A stretch of DNA of 64,000 nucleotides from Dehalococcoides mccartyi CG5 (lineage in GTDB: Bacteria; Chloroflexota; Dehalococcoidia; Dehalococcoidales; Dehalococcoidaceae): the NCBI RefSeq assembly GCF_000830885.1, contig NZ_CP006951.1:310001-374000 (forward strand). The letters run 5' to 3'. Every line of letters begins with the position of its first letter. Position 1 is the stretch's first letter. Positions 54,659-63,979 of the stretch are shown one piece after another. The notes beneath the pieces were generated by a model. The model had not been told where the DNA came from. It did no database searches and was given only the letters and a program-made list of their open reading frames with translations. The position numbers were made by a program, and so were the translations under genes.

Positions 54659-55879
54659 TTATTTGGATACGCTTAGAGATTCTATGGTTGCCTTTATGGC
54701 ATCTACCTTATCCAGCCGTTCCCACGGCAGGTCCAGTTCCGGGCGTCCCAGATGCCCGTAAGCAGCAGTTTGGCGGTAGATAGGGCGGCGAAGCCCTAGG
54801 TTACGGATAATGGCTTCCGGCCGCAGGTCAAAGTGCTTCTGGATAATGGATAAGATATCCTCATGGTTCATGCGGGCGGTGTTAAAGGTTTCAATGGAAA
54901 CTGACAAAGGGTGGGCAACACCGATAACATAGGCCACCTGAATTTCCAGCCGATCTGCCAGTCCGGCAGCTACCAGATTTTTGGCAATGTATCTGGCCAT
55001 ATAGCAGGCGGAACGGTCTACCTTGGTGGGGTCTTTTCCGGAGAAAGCACCGCCGCCATGGCGGGCAAAACCGCCGTAGGTATCTACCAGAATTTTGCGT
55101 CCGGTAAAACCGGTATCTGAAACCGGACCGCCCACTACGAAGCGGCCGGTGGCATTTACATAATACTCGGTTTTTTCGTCTAGCAAATTGGTAGGGATAA
55201 TAGGTTTAATAACCTCACGGATAATATCAGCCTGAATTTTTTCGGTAGTTATATCCGGATCATGCTGGGCACCTATAACTACGCTACTTATCCTTTTAGC
55301 TTTGCCGTTATGATATTCCACCGTTACTTGGCTTTTGCCGTCAGGCCGCAGATAGGGCAGAGTGCCATTTTTGCGTACTTCTGCCAAACGCTTGCTCAGG
55401 CGGTGGGCCAGAGAAATGGGCAGGGGCATATATTCCGGGGTTTCGGTGCAGGCATAACCAAACATCATGCCCTGGTCACCGGCACCGGTCAGGTCAAGTT
55501 CGTCTACCTGTCCGCTCTTGGCCTCCTGAGATTTGTTTACCCCCAAAGCTATGTCAGGAGACTGGCGGTTTATAGAAGTAAGTACGCCGCAGGTGCGGTC
55601 ATCAAATCCGTATTCGGGCTTGATGTAGCCGATATCTTTTATCACCCCTCTGACCAGTTCAGGTATTTCCACATAGCAGCTGGTGGTGATTTCGCCCATG
55701 ACTACTACCAGACCATTGGTTACGGCAGTTTCACAGGCAACATGGGCAGTGGGATCTTTGGCTATGATAGCGTCCAGAACTGCGTCTGAAATCTGGTCGC
55801 AAATCTTGTCCGGATGTCCTTCAGTAACTGATTCCGAAGTGAAAAGATATTTTGAAGAATTCCCAAAGGTCTGAGACAT
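54659..55879 (-). CDS. metK: S-adenosylmethionine synthetase
   Basis: Makes SAM from Met and ATP. The 406 residues show [20 protein letters not shown] (about 13-32), [12 protein letters not shown], the P-loop-like [22 protein letters not shown], and the C-terminal Tyr/Lys region. Of two adjacent ATGs, the second (55879) has better spacing to AAGGAG. Directly follows ahcY in the methionine-cycle operon. Confidence 0.97.
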   Translation of the reverse strand: MSQTFGNSSKYLFTSESVTEGHPDKICDQISDAVLDAIIAKDPTAHVACETAVTNGLVVVMGEITTSCYVEIPELVRGVIKDIGYIKPEYGFDDRTCGVLTSINRQSPDIALGVNKSQEAKSGQVDELDLTGAGDQGMMFGYACTETPEYMPLPISLAHRLSKRLAEVRKNGTLPYLRPDGKSQVTVEYHNGKAKRISSVVIGAQHDPDITTEKIQADIIREVIKPIIPTNLLDEKTEYYVNATGRFVVGGPVSDTGFTGRKILVDTYGGFARHGGGAFSGKDPTKVDRSACYMARYIAKNLVAAGLADRLEIQVAYVIGVAHPLSVSIETFNTARMNHEDILSIIQKHFDLRPEAIIRNLGLRRPIYRQTAAYGHLGRPELDLPWERLDKVDAIKATIESLSVSK

Positions 55880-55888
55880 CATTTCTCC

Positions 55889-57145
55889 TTAAGTTCCTTC
55901 CTGCCAGCTAGACAGATATTTTATTTGTTCTGCGCTAAGGGTATCTATACTGATGTTTAAAGAGGCGAGCTTGGTTGCCGCTACTGCCCGGTCAATTTCT
56001 TCAGGTACGGCGTAAACTTTCTTTTCCAGCTTGGTATGGTTTTTTACCAGATATTCCAGTGAAAGAGCCTGATTGGCAAAGCTCATATCCATTACGGCGG
56101 CCGGGTGACCTTCTGCAGCAGCCAGATTTATCAGACGGCCTTCACCCAGCAGGTAAATCCTTCGCCCGTCCTTCATTTTATATTCCTCAACCGAGGGACG
56201 GATAGTATCCTTGCCGCAGGAAAGTGATTCCAGAGCGGGGATATTTATTTCGCTGTTGAAGTGGCCGCTGTTAGCCAAGGTTGCACCGTCTTTCATCACC
56301 TTGAAGTGATCTTTGTCTATAACGTGCTTGTCTCCGGTAACGGTTATAAAAATATCACCCAGTTTGGCAGCCTCTGCCATGGGCATTACGCTGAACCCGT
56401 CCATAACAGCTTCCAGAGCCTTCACCGGGTCAACTTCAGTAACTATTATATGAGCACCCATGCCTTTGGCCCGCATGGCAACTCCATGTCCGCACCAGCC
56501 GTAACCCACCACTACCACAGTTTTGGATGCCCAAAGAAAGTTGGTAGCCCGGGTAATACCGTCCAGTGTACTTTGGCCGGTGCCGTAGCGGTTGTCAAAC
56601 ATGTACTTGGTCTTGGCGTCATTTACCGCAATAATCGGGTATCGGAGTTTGCCGCTGTCAGCCAGTGCCCGCAGGCGGATAACTCCTGTAGTAGTTTCTT
56701 CCGTACCGCCAAGTATACCGTTTAAAAGTTCAGTTCTCTGGCTGTGCAAGGTAGCCACCAGGTCTGCCCCGTCATCTACGGTCAGCTGGGGTTTGGCATC
56801 CAGGGCGGCGGCAATATGACGGTAGTAGCTTTCGTTATTTTCGCCGTGGATGGCAAAGGTATTTATGCCGTGTTCTACCAGAGCGGCCGCGGTCTCGTCC
56901 TGAGTGGAGAGAGGGTTGGATGCACACAAGGTCAGGTCTGCACCGCCTGCTTTCAGTACCAACCCCAGGTTTGCGGTTTCAGTAGTGATATGCAGGCAGG
57001 CCGCTATGCGTATGCCCTTGAAAGGTTTTTCTTTTTCAAAGCGCTCCTTGATAAGGGATAGTGTCTTCATCTCTCGTCCGGCCCAGTCTACCCGTTTTTT
57101 ACCCAGAGCGGCCAGAGACATATCCTTGACATCAAAATTTGGCAT
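55889..57145 (-). CDS. ahcY: S-adenosylhomocysteine hydrolase
   Basis: NAD-dependent cleavage of SAH to homocysteine and adenosine. The 418 residues include [42 protein letters not shown], the NAD loop [20 protein letters not shown] and the C-terminal [20 protein letters not shown]. It is the prokaryotic form without the long insert. ATG 57145 ([11 protein letters not shown]) follows AAGGAG; the open frame to 57226 is the preceding gene's tail. Confidence 0.96.
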   Translation of the reverse strand: MPNFDVKDMSLAALGKKRVDWAGREMKTLSLIKERFEKEKPFKGIRIAACLHITTETANLGLVLKAGGADLTLCASNPLSTQDETAAALVEHGINTFAIHGENNESYYRHIAAALDAKPQLTVDDGADLVATLHSQRTELLNGILGGTEETTTGVIRLRALADSGKLRYPIIAVNDAKTKYMFDNRYGTGQSTLDGITRATNFLWASKTVVVVGYGWCGHGVAMRAKGMGAHIIVTEVDPVKALEAVMDGFSVMPMAEAAKLGDIFITVTGDKHVIDKDHFKVMKDGATLANSGHFNSEINIPALESLSCGKDTIRPSVEEYKMKDGRRIYLLGEGRLINLAAAEGHPAAVMDMSFANQALSLEYLVKNHTKLEKKVYAVPEEIDRAVAATKLASLNISIDTLSAEQIKYLSSWQEGT

Positions 57146-57152
57146 TACTAAT

Positions 57153-58715
57153 TCATTCTCCTTGATTGGATTTAAAAAATTCCAGTATGTCAGAAAGTTG
57201 TTTATCTGTTGATTTTGAACTATCAATTATAACATGATTTGGTTGAACAGCCAGAGGTTCCAAGGCCTTAATTTGCTTCAAATATACTTCCCAGCGTCCG
57301 TCAGAGACGCTGGGTTTGTCTAGACGCTTTTCAAGCCTTTTTTGAGCCAGTTCAGGGGTCAGTTTTACTTCCAGTATCACAAACCCTGCATTGTTCCGTC
57401 GGGCACATTCTTCAGCCTGCTTTCGCTGATGCTCCTTGAGGAAAGTGGCATCAAGTATGACTGAATATCCCTCTTTCAGGGCATCTTCGGCCTGGGCATA
57501 CATAGCCTGATAGGTATTTTGGGTCATCTCCGGCGAATATATGCCTTGGTCTGTATCTTCGAAGTGGTGCTGGTAGCAATCTATGCCTGCCAGACCCTTG
57601 CGGACAATATCCGAAGAAATTACCACCGAGCCTGATATTTTGGCCAGACTCTGAGCCAGAGTGCTCTTGCCGCAGCCGCAGAACCCCATTGTTATAAAGA
57701 GGGTTGGTTTGGATCTGGCGTAGAAATCCGCCAGGTGGTAATAGTTTTTGGATTTCTGGGCGTACTTATCCTTTTCAGCTTCGGATATGTACGGGTCATC
57801 CAGTTTGAAGCCTTCCACCTTGCCCCGGATATAAGCCCGGTAGCATTTATAAAAACGCAGCAGTTTAAAGAGGTCTTTATCCCCGCTTTTTTTGATATAG
57901 CTGTTTATAAACTGGCGTGAAAGGTCAGCCCTGCCGTAATGGTCCAGATCCATGGCTAAAAAGGCTACTTCGGAAGCTACATCTCCATAGCGGAAACGGT
58001 CATTGAACTCTATGCAGTCATATATGCAGATATTGTCCATGAAGCAGATATGGGCGGCATGCAGGTCTCCGTGGCAGTCACGTATCTTGCCCCTGTTTAC
58101 CCGTTCATTGAACATGGTTTGGTTTTTAGATATAAAGCTGCGGGTAAAAGAACTGATTCGGGCATATTCTTGGGGGCTTACGGTGATGCCCACTTTACTG
58201 CCGGTTTGTTCAAAATTTTCTTCGGTATTGTATTTTATAGCTTCAAGATTGCCGTATTTTTGCACTTCGGCATCGGTGCTGGCGGTTTGATGGAAAATGG
58301 CCAGTTTCTCAGCCAGTTTTTCCAGCATCCCGCTGCTGACACTGCCTGTTGACAGCAGATTTACAAGCATGCGGCCTTCGGGTAATCTTCGCATTTTCAG
58401 GGTATATTCCACCACCTCCCCACATCCACCCAGCGAATAACCCCCCTCATTTTTAATAATAGGTAAAACCTCAAGGTAAGCGTAGTCACACAAACGGCGG
58501 TTTAAGAGCAGTTCTTTTTCAGACAGGGCTTTGCGTCCGGAAAGTTCAGAGTAGTCCAGATAGCCCAGATTAACCGCTTTCTTGGTTTTATAAGCAAAAT
58601 GGTCAGTCAGGAAAACAAAAGACATCTGGGTTTGCACCAGTTCTACTTTGGTAGTAGGTTCGGGGTAAAAATCAGGCCTGAGCATAGCCTGAGCGTACAG
58701 AGGCAAATCAGACAT
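57153..58715 (-). CDS. Two-domain kinase: APH-like domain fused to a P-loop kinase
   Basis: 520 residues. The N-terminal part (about 1-330) resembles aminoglycoside/choline-kinase folds with the Brenner-type loop [11 protein letters not shown] and acidic [15 protein letters not shown]. The C-terminal part (about 340-520) is a zeta-toxin/gluconate-kinase-like P-loop domain with [13 protein letters not shown] and [19 protein letters not shown]. The substrate is unknown. ATG 58715 has AAGGAAAG upstream and overlaps the preceding stop by one base. It lies between a methionine synthase-like gene and ahcY, so a metabolite of the methionine cycle is possible, but this is a guess. Confidence 0.8.
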   Translation of the reverse strand: MSDLPLYAQAMLRPDFYPEPTTKVELVQTQMSFVFLTDHFAYKTKKAVNLGYLDYSELSGRKALSEKELLLNRRLCDYAYLEVLPIIKNEGGYSLGGCGEVVEYTLKMRRLPEGRMLVNLLSTGSVSSGMLEKLAEKLAIFHQTASTDAEVQKYGNLEAIKYNTEENFEQTGSKVGITVSPQEYARISSFTRSFISKNQTMFNERVNRGKIRDCHGDLHAAHICFMDNICIYDCIEFNDRFRYGDVASEVAFLAMDLDHYGRADLSRQFINSYIKKSGDKDLFKLLRFYKCYRAYIRGKVEGFKLDDPYISEAEKDKYAQKSKNYYHLADFYARSKPTLFITMGFCGCGKSTLAQSLAKISGSVVISSDIVRKGLAGIDCYQHHFEDTDQGIYSPEMTQNTYQAMYAQAEDALKEGYSVILDATFLKEHQRKQAEECARRNNAGFVILEVKLTPELAQKRLEKRLDKPSVSDGRWEVYLKQIKALEPLAVQPNHVIIDSSKSTDKQLSDILEFFKSNQGE

Positions 58716-58915
58716 CAGCTTTCCTTGCTGACCATTCGGGCGAAGCATTTAAAAGAACGGTCATATGTTTTTTCAACATTATCCGGAAAAGCACAGGCCG
58801 GAAGCCCGTCCATAGCCAGATGATAGGATATGCAACGGCAACACTTGCCTTTCCTTTCACAGGGTTCATAGGTACAGTTGCAGTTTATTTTATTAAGTTC
58901 GGTTGCACAGTTCAT
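58715..58915 (-). CDS. Small Cys-rich protein (DUF6485-like)
   Basis: 66 residues with eight cysteines: C3, C12, C14, C19, C25, C26, C28, C41 region (NCNCTYEPCERKGKCCRC) and a final C57. The pattern suggests a metal or Fe-S site; similar small anaerobe proteins are filed as DUF6485 (from memory). No signal peptide. It overlaps the methionine synthase-like gene by 4 bases (ATGA) and the kinase gene by one, so it is translated in step with both. Confidence 0.72.
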   Translation of the reverse strand: MNCATELNKINCNCTYEPCERKGKCCRCISYHLAMDGLPACAFPDNVEKTYDRSFKCFARMVSKES

Positions 58916-59943
58916 ACTGTTCCGTGTTTCCTTCTAAGCAGGGCGGAAAGTTCAGCGAGCAGTTCGGGAGCCCGTTCAGCCGCATCCAGACTCTTTAAAC
59001 CCAGACCGCAGGCCGGGGTGATAAGTGAGTGGCGGGCAAGCTCAGCAAAGGGCAGGCCTTTGCTGTCAAAGTGGGACATGGCCGCTTCCAAACGGTCCTT
59101 CAGGCTGGCGGCAGTTTCTTCCTTCAGGGCTTTTTCGTCTGTGGGTACAATCCCCCAAGCAACCGCCCCGCCCCTTTTGATAAAAGCTTGGAGTGCATCA
59201 GTATATATAGCCAGCGAATCTGCATAGGAATAGGTGTCAAAGTTTATAATATCCACGCTGGTATCCATCAGGATAGACCAGTCCGTATTGCCGCAGCAGT
59301 GCACCCCTTTCAGGCCGGATATGCCTGAAAAGACTTCTTCAAACATGCCGGTCACCTGTTCACGGGAAAGAGGCAGGTAAGCTGACCCGTAGGCGCTCAT
59401 GGCAGGTTCGTCAACAAAGATAATGGTGTTACGGCAGATTTTTTTAAGGAAATGTTCCTGCCAGGACGCTTTCAGCTTAAGGAGTTTGGTTGCCGCGTCC
59501 GAAAGCACTTCGTCATACAGGATATCCTTGCCCGAAGGGTCTTTGATAGACATGCAGTATGTCAGCGGTCCGGTAATATGCCCTTTAACCAGCTTGGGGG
59601 AGAGGTTGCTGCGGGATGCCAGTTCATAAAGACCGGCGGCATATTCCACCCCGATGGGGAATTTATTAAAATCATTATCCAGATAAGCCTGATAAAGGCT
59701 TTCAAGTTCACCCTCAAAACCAGAATTTGGTTCAATCCACATCTTGTCCTGATTGATATTTACCCCCGGCAATCCCTGGCTGAACTGGGCGGACATGCCT
59801 TCCAGATAGCTTCTTCGTGGCAACTGCGGCCAGACAGGTATGTCCCGAAGGTAATGGGTAATAATATCCACCGCTGCCTTCGGGTCTGTATGGGGCATAC
59901 TACCTATCATGGTAGGCAGAAAATAAAAATCGGTCTTAGTCAT
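58912..59943 (-). CDS. MetE C-terminal-like protein, probable folate-independent methionine synthase
   Basis: 343 residues, matching only the catalytic half of cobalamin-independent methionine synthase, without the N-terminal folate-binding half. Zinc ligands are visible: HCCGNTDW (His-x-Cys, about 216) and TPACGLG (Cys, about 312). Such short 'core MetE' proteins in anaerobes are thought to take methyl groups from corrinoid proteins. Neighbours mtnA, mtnP, ahcY and metK complete a Met/SAM cycle, supporting methionine synthesis over the related uroporphyrinogen decarboxylase-like methyltransferases. ATG 59943 lies in the mtnP tail; GTG 59949 is possible. Confidence 0.8.
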   Translation of the reverse strand: MTKTDFYFLPTMIGSMPHTDPKAAVDIITHYLRDIPVWPQLPRRSYLEGMSAQFSQGLPGVNINQDKMWIEPNSGFEGELESLYQAYLDNDFNKFPIGVEYAAGLYELASRSNLSPKLVKGHITGPLTYCMSIKDPSGKDILYDEVLSDAATKLLKLKASWQEHFLKKICRNTIIFVDEPAMSAYGSAYLPLSREQVTGMFEEVFSGISGLKGVHCCGNTDWSILMDTSVDIINFDTYSYADSLAIYTDALQAFIKRGGAVAWGIVPTDEKALKEETAASLKDRLEAAMSHFDSKGLPFAELARHSLITPACGLGLKSLDAAERAPELLAELSALLRRKHGTV

Positions 59944-60820
59944 TCTCACTCACTGCAGGCATGTATTTATCAATTATTAAAGCTAACTCGTGTTTACGGG
60001 TATTTGGCACTGCCTCCGGGGAAGTCATGATAGCATGGGAGAGGGCGGTACTGCATTCGCAGTTTCTGGTTGAAGAAATTCGCCCTATGGCCAGTTTTAT
60101 TATCTCTTTTGAAAGGTTTATATTGCCGCGCAGGGTGGCTATTACTTTATCTACCGTTACGGCTTCTTCTTCCTCGTGCCATGCATCGTAATCTGTGGCA
60201 CAGGCGATAATAGCGTAACAGATTTCGGCCTCTCTTGCCAGTTTAGCTTCAGGCAGAGCAGTCATGCCGATAACATCTGCCCCCCAGCTTTTGTGGAGAC
60301 GGCTTTCAGCTTGAGTAGAAAAGGCAGGCCCTTCCATAACCACATAAGTGCCGCCGTTATGCACATTTGCACCCGCCTCCTTGGCACACTCAAACAGCAG
60401 TTTACGCAGATTGGGGCAAAAGGGCTGGGAGAAAGCTATGTGGGCTACAATACCCTTGCCGAAGAAGGTATTGGTACGCTGGCTGGTGCGGTCTATCAGC
60501 TGGTCAGGTATCAGAAGGTGTCCCGGCTTAACCTCTTTTTTGAAACTGCCAACCGAGTTTACAGCTATAATGTGTTCCACCCCCAAGCTTTTCAGGGCAT
60601 ATATATTGGCGCGGGAGGGGATTTCAGACGGGAGTATGCGGTGTCCCCGCCCGTGTCTGGGCAGGAAAGCCACCCCAACCCCGTTTAAGTTTCCGGTAAC
60701 GATAATATCTGAGGGCTTGCCGAATGGAGTATCCAGGGTATGTTCACGAATATCGGTCAGCCCCTCAATATCATACAGCCCTGTTCCCCCGATAACCCCT
60801 ATTTTAGCGTAGTGTGTCAT
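59936..60820 (-). CDS. mtnP: 5'-methylthioadenosine phosphorylase
   Basis: 294 residues of the PNP family: IGVIGGTGLYDIEGL (7-21), FLPRHGRGHRILPSEIPSRAN with the phosphate-binding residues, VMEGPAFSTQAESR, MTALPEAKLAREAEICYA and ATDYDAWH. It cleaves methylthioadenosine to adenine and methylthioribose 1-phosphate. ATG 60820 follows GAGGAG; the longer frame to 60880 is rejected. It overlaps the methionine synthase-like gene by 8 bases. Confidence 0.93.
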   Translation of the reverse strand: MTHYAKIGVIGGTGLYDIEGLTDIREHTLDTPFGKPSDIIVTGNLNGVGVAFLPRHGRGHRILPSEIPSRANIYALKSLGVEHIIAVNSVGSFKKEVKPGHLLIPDQLIDRTSQRTNTFFGKGIVAHIAFSQPFCPNLRKLLFECAKEAGANVHNGGTYVVMEGPAFSTQAESRLHKSWGADVIGMTALPEAKLAREAEICYAIIACATDYDAWHEEEEAVTVDKVIATLRGNINLSKEIIKLAIGRISSTRNCECSTALSHAIMTSPEAVPNTRKHELALIIDKYMPAVSEND

Positions 60821-60859
60821 ACTAGATCTCCTCAGGTTTTTATGCCTTCTATCAGGTAG

Positions 60860-60882
60860 TTTTGCCAAGCGGTTCGGCAAAA
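60860..60882. other. Hairpin between mtnA and mtnP
   Basis: TTTTGCC (60860-60866) and GGCAAAA (60876-60882) form a 7-bp stem with a 9-base loop in the 74-base gap. No clear T-run follows on the minus strand, so it is perhaps a weak terminator or processing site. Confidence 0.35.
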
Positions 60883-60894
60883 ATTATTGCCTTT

Positions 60895-61893
60895 TTACTC
60901 ACCCCGCCGTATTATCCCGTTTTCGGTTATAAAGGCGGCTATAAGATTGGCAGGGGTTACGTCAAAGGCGGGGTTGGCTACGTCTATATTTTCCGGGGCT
61001 ATGCGTTGCCCCCTTAGGTAGGTTATCTCTTCAGGTTTGCGTTCTTCTATAACTATATCATTGCCTGATTCAATGGATTTATCAAAGGTGGAACTGGGTG
61101 CAGCTACGTAAAAGGGTATGCCGTGAGCCAGTGCCAGCACTGCCAGAGAGTAAGTGCCTATCTTGTTGGCGGTGTCTCCGTTTCGGGCAATGCGGTCAGC
61201 TCCCACTACCACCGCATTGATTACCCCTTTTTTCATAAAGTGCCCGGCCATGCTGTCGGTAATCAGCTTGAATGGTACGCCGGCTTCTTTCAGTTCCAAT
61301 GCTGTCAGGCGTGCCCCTTGCAGAAGGGGGCGGGTTTCGGTAGCGAAGGCAGATATACCCTTGTTCTGCTGATGTGCGGCTATAATCACCCCCAGAGCTG
61401 TGCCGTAACCCGCTGTGGCCAGCGGGCCTGCGTTGCAGTGGGTAAGTACCGTCCAGCCCGGTTGTATCAGGTCTGCACCGAAAGTGGATATTTTGCGGCT
61501 GGCTTCTTCTTCCTCCCGGTGGATTTTTAGCGCTTCGTCTACCAGAGATATTTTTACCTGTAAAACGTCTGTACCCGAAGCTACCACATGGTCCATGCGT
61601 TCCACTGCCATGAACAGGTTTTTGGCGGTGGGGCGGGTGGAGGCAATCTCGGCTGATATCTGCTGGTAAAGGGGCAGGAACTCACTGCAATAGCGTGTTT
61701 CTATACTCAGTGCCCCCAAAGCTATACCATAAGCCGCCGCCACACCTATAGACGGTGCTCCCCTTATCCGCAGGGTCTTGATAGCCTCGGCAACGGCATG
61801 GTAATCATTTAGTTCAAGATATTTTTCTTCCAGCGGCAACAGGGTTTGGTCAAGTATTATCAGGCGGTTATTCCGCCATTCAATTGCTTTCAT
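60895..61893 (-). CDS. mtnA: Methylthioribose-1-phosphate isomerase
   Basis: 332 residues: the family's TLRIRGAPSIGVAAAYGIALG (about 42-62), STFGADLIQPGWTVLTHCNAGPLATAGYGTALG region with the active-site Cys, MAGHFMKKGVINAVVVGADRIARNGDTANKIGTY and the Asp pair. It converts methylthioribose 1-phosphate to the ribulose form. No mtnB/C/D/K homologues are adjacent, so the downstream fate (Met recycling or a DHAP-type shunt) is not shown here. It abuts the ABC permease (1-base gap). Confidence 0.94.
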   Translation of the reverse strand: MKAIEWRNNRLIILDQTLLPLEEKYLELNDYHAVAEAIKTLRIRGAPSIGVAAAYGIALGALSIETRYCSEFLPLYQQISAEIASTRPTAKNLFMAVERMDHVVASGTDVLQVKISLVDEALKIHREEEEASRKISTFGADLIQPGWTVLTHCNAGPLATAGYGTALGVIIAAHQQNKGISAFATETRPLLQGARLTALELKEAGVPFKLITDSMAGHFMKKGVINAVVVGADRIARNGDTANKIGTYSLAVLALAHGIPFYVAAPSSTFDKSIESGNDIVIEERKPEEITYLRGQRIAPENIDVANPAFDVTPANLIAAFITENGIIRRGE

Positions 61894-61894
61894 A

Positions 61895-62992
61895 TTAACT
61901 GCGCATAGTCCTTCCGAATATTATTGTCCCCAGGGCGAAAACAGCTACTGTCCAGATAGCCAGTATACCCACTTCGCCGCTTACGGCTGAAAAATCTGCC
62001 CCGCGTAATATTACCAGACGTGACGCCTCAATGGCATGGGAGTAAGGGAAGGCATAGCCCAGTCCTTTGAGTATATCAGGCATAAACTGGATAGAAAACC
62101 AGGTGCCGGATACTATGGCAAGAGGCATGGAGAAAAACCAGCTGATAGATTCTGACTGGTTTTCGCTTTTGGAAAATCCGGCAATTACCATGCCTATGCC
62201 TATGCTGGATAATCCTGTCAGGAAGAATATCAGGAAAGCCAAAGCTATATTACCCATTATATCCATGCCGAACAGGTAACCCAGCAACATGAAAAATATA
62301 ATTTGGATTATACAGATAAGGGTCATGCTAAGCGAATATCCCAGTATGAAATCCACAGGGCGGCTGGGGGTAGTCAGCATCCTTGACATAAAACCTTTTT
62401 CTTTATCCCGTACTATTATTCTGGCAGAGGTGGGTATGAGTATAAGCAGCCCGAATACGATAATACCGGGTGAGATAAAATCTATGTTGGTTATCTTGTT
62501 TTCAATATTTACCGGCTGGGCATTTACGTTCAGGGGTATTTCTATTTTAGCAAAGGCGCGGGTAACCACGTTTAGCTGTGAGAGTATTTCACTTGCAGCC
62601 TGAATATCACTTTCGTCATAGGTTACATCAAGATATATGTTACCGCCTGTTCCTGCCCAGAGCTTGCTTACTTCCTGTCCGAACCCGGCCGGGATTATGA
62701 TGTATGCCCGTATGTCAGACTGTTTAAGCTGGGTCAGAGCCTCTTCAGGGGTGTTTATATAAATAATTTCATAGCTGGGTACTTCGGAGAGGGCCTCATC
62801 TGCAAATGCACTGGAAAGCGGGGTCTGGTCATTATCTACTACCCCAATCTGGTAACTGGCACTGCCTCCACCGGAGAAAGCAAAACCGAAAAGAAGCATA
62901 AACATAAGGGGGAAACCCAGCAGAAAACCCAGCGCCATGGGATCACGATATGTTTCCTTGAGGGCGCGGATACCTAACTCCCAGAATCTCAT
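61895..62992 (-). CDS. ABC-2 type transporter permease
   Basis: 365 residues. The architecture is an N-terminal helix (about 20-40), a large extracytoplasmic domain of about 140 residues (about 45-185) and five helices toward the C-terminus, as in DrrB/YhhJ-like exporters. Substrate unknown. The ATG overlaps the ATPase gene stop by 4 bases; together they make a two-gene exporter at the head of the methionine-cycle operon. Confidence 0.88.
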   Translation of the reverse strand: MRFWELGIRALKETYRDPMALGFLLGFPLMFMLLFGFAFSGGGSASYQIGVVDNDQTPLSSAFADEALSEVPSYEIIYINTPEEALTQLKQSDIRAYIIIPAGFGQEVSKLWAGTGGNIYLDVTYDESDIQAASEILSQLNVVTRAFAKIEIPLNVNAQPVNIENKITNIDFISPGIIVFGLLILIPTSARIIVRDKEKGFMSRMLTTPSRPVDFILGYSLSMTLICIIQIIFFMLLGYLFGMDIMGNIALAFLIFFLTGLSSIGIGMVIAGFSKSENQSESISWFFSMPLAIVSGTWFSIQFMPDILKGLGYAFPYSHAIEASRLVILRGADFSAVSGEVGILAIWTVAVFALGTIIFGRTMRS

Positions 62993-63939
62993 TCCCGTAG
63001 CTCCTTTCCGGTCAGTTTCAGGTAAACATCTTCAAGGCTGGGGTCTTTTATCTGGGCGGAGCGAATTGTCGCCCCGGCATTTTGCAGGCGGTTTACTATC
63101 TCGTTAAATTCCAGATGCTCTGCCGAAATGGAAAGAGTGCCGCCTGAAAACTCCACTTTGGGGTAGAAATTCTTCAAATCAGCCACCATTCTTTGGGAGA
63201 TATTAAATGCCTGTACCCTCATGGTGGGTTCTTTTATCAGGCTTTGTTTCAGTTCTACCGGTGTGCCCAAAGCAACTATCCTGCCTTGATCCATAATGCC
63301 TATACGGTCTGCCAGGTGGTCTGCTTCTTCCATGTAGTGGGTGGTAAGGAGTATGGTCTTCTTCCCTTTTAAGGATTCTATATATTCCCACATGGCGTGG
63401 CGTACCTGCGGATCCAAGCCCAAAGTGGGTTCGTCCAGAAAGACTACATCCGGGTTATGGATAAGTGCCATCATTATGCTTAGGCGGCGCTTCATACCTC
63501 CGGAAAAGGTGTGTACCTGACTTTTAGCCCTGTCTTCCAGCCCCATTATTTCCAGAAAGCGGGGTATCCATTCCTTGAGTTTTGCAGGGTCTATATGGTT
63601 CAGTTTGCCGAAGAGTCCCAGATTTTCTACCGGGGTCAGGTGGTCTGAAATGGCGGTTTCCTGTGGGGAACTGCCGATAATAGATTTGACTTGGTAGCCT
63701 TGGGTGTTTATATCAAAACCCATTACCCGGGCTGTTCCGCTGGTGGGTTTTAACAAACAGCAAAGCATATTGATGGTGGTGCTTTTGCCTGCTCCGTTTG
63801 GTCCCAGCAGGGCAAACAGTTCACCCTTGCGGATGTTCAGGTTGAGTTTGTCCACCGCCAGAAGCTGCCCGTAGGAACGGCTTAAATCCAGAGTTTCAAT
63901 AGCCGGTATATCCGGCTGTGCTTTTGAAGTGGCGGCCAT
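62989..63939 (-). CDS. ABC transporter ATP-binding protein
   Basis: 316 residues: Walker A GPNGAGKSTTINMLC (about 46-60), Q-loop GSSPQETAISDHLT, signature FSGGMKRRLSIMMAL, Walker B VVFLDEPTLGLDPQ and switch His TTHYMEEADHLADR, then a C-terminal domain typical of DrrA-like exporters. ATG 63939 has GGGAGG 7 bases upstream. A promoter lies at 63971. Start of the long minus-strand operon. Confidence 0.94.
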   Translation of the reverse strand: MAATSKAQPDIPAIETLDLSRSYGQLLAVDKLNLNIRKGELFALLGPNGAGKSTTINMLCCLLKPTSGTARVMGFDINTQGYQVKSIIGSSPQETAISDHLTPVENLGLFGKLNHIDPAKLKEWIPRFLEIMGLEDRAKSQVHTFSGGMKRRLSIMMALIHNPDVVFLDEPTLGLDPQVRHAMWEYIESLKGKKTILLTTHYMEEADHLADRIGIMDQGRIVALGTPVELKQSLIKEPTMRVQAFNISQRMVADLKNFYPKVEFSGGTLSISAEHLEFNEIVNRLQNAGATIRSAQIKDPSLEDVYLKLTGKELRE

Positions 63940-63970
63940 ATATGTGCCTCCCATCTCAAATAATGGCCTA

Positions 63971-63979
63971 ATTATAGCA
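63971..63979 (-). promoter_or_regulatory. Extended -10 promoter of the ABC exporter/methionine-cycle operon
   Basis: The minus strand reads TGC TATAAT, 32 bases before the ABC ATPase ATG; the -35 region runs to the window edge (GTCAAA visible). All genes to 51922 follow in the same direction without a convincing terminator. Confidence 0.6.

Noticed and set aside
54659-57226. SAM or SAH riboswitch upstream of metK or ahcY
   Set aside because: The gaps are only 7-9 bases and no riboswitch core was seen. ahcY and metK appear to be controlled as part of a longer operon.
60860-60882. mtnA-mtnP hairpin as a strong terminator
   Set aside because: The stem is A/T-rich at its ends, the loop is 9 bases, and no T-run follows on the minus strand.
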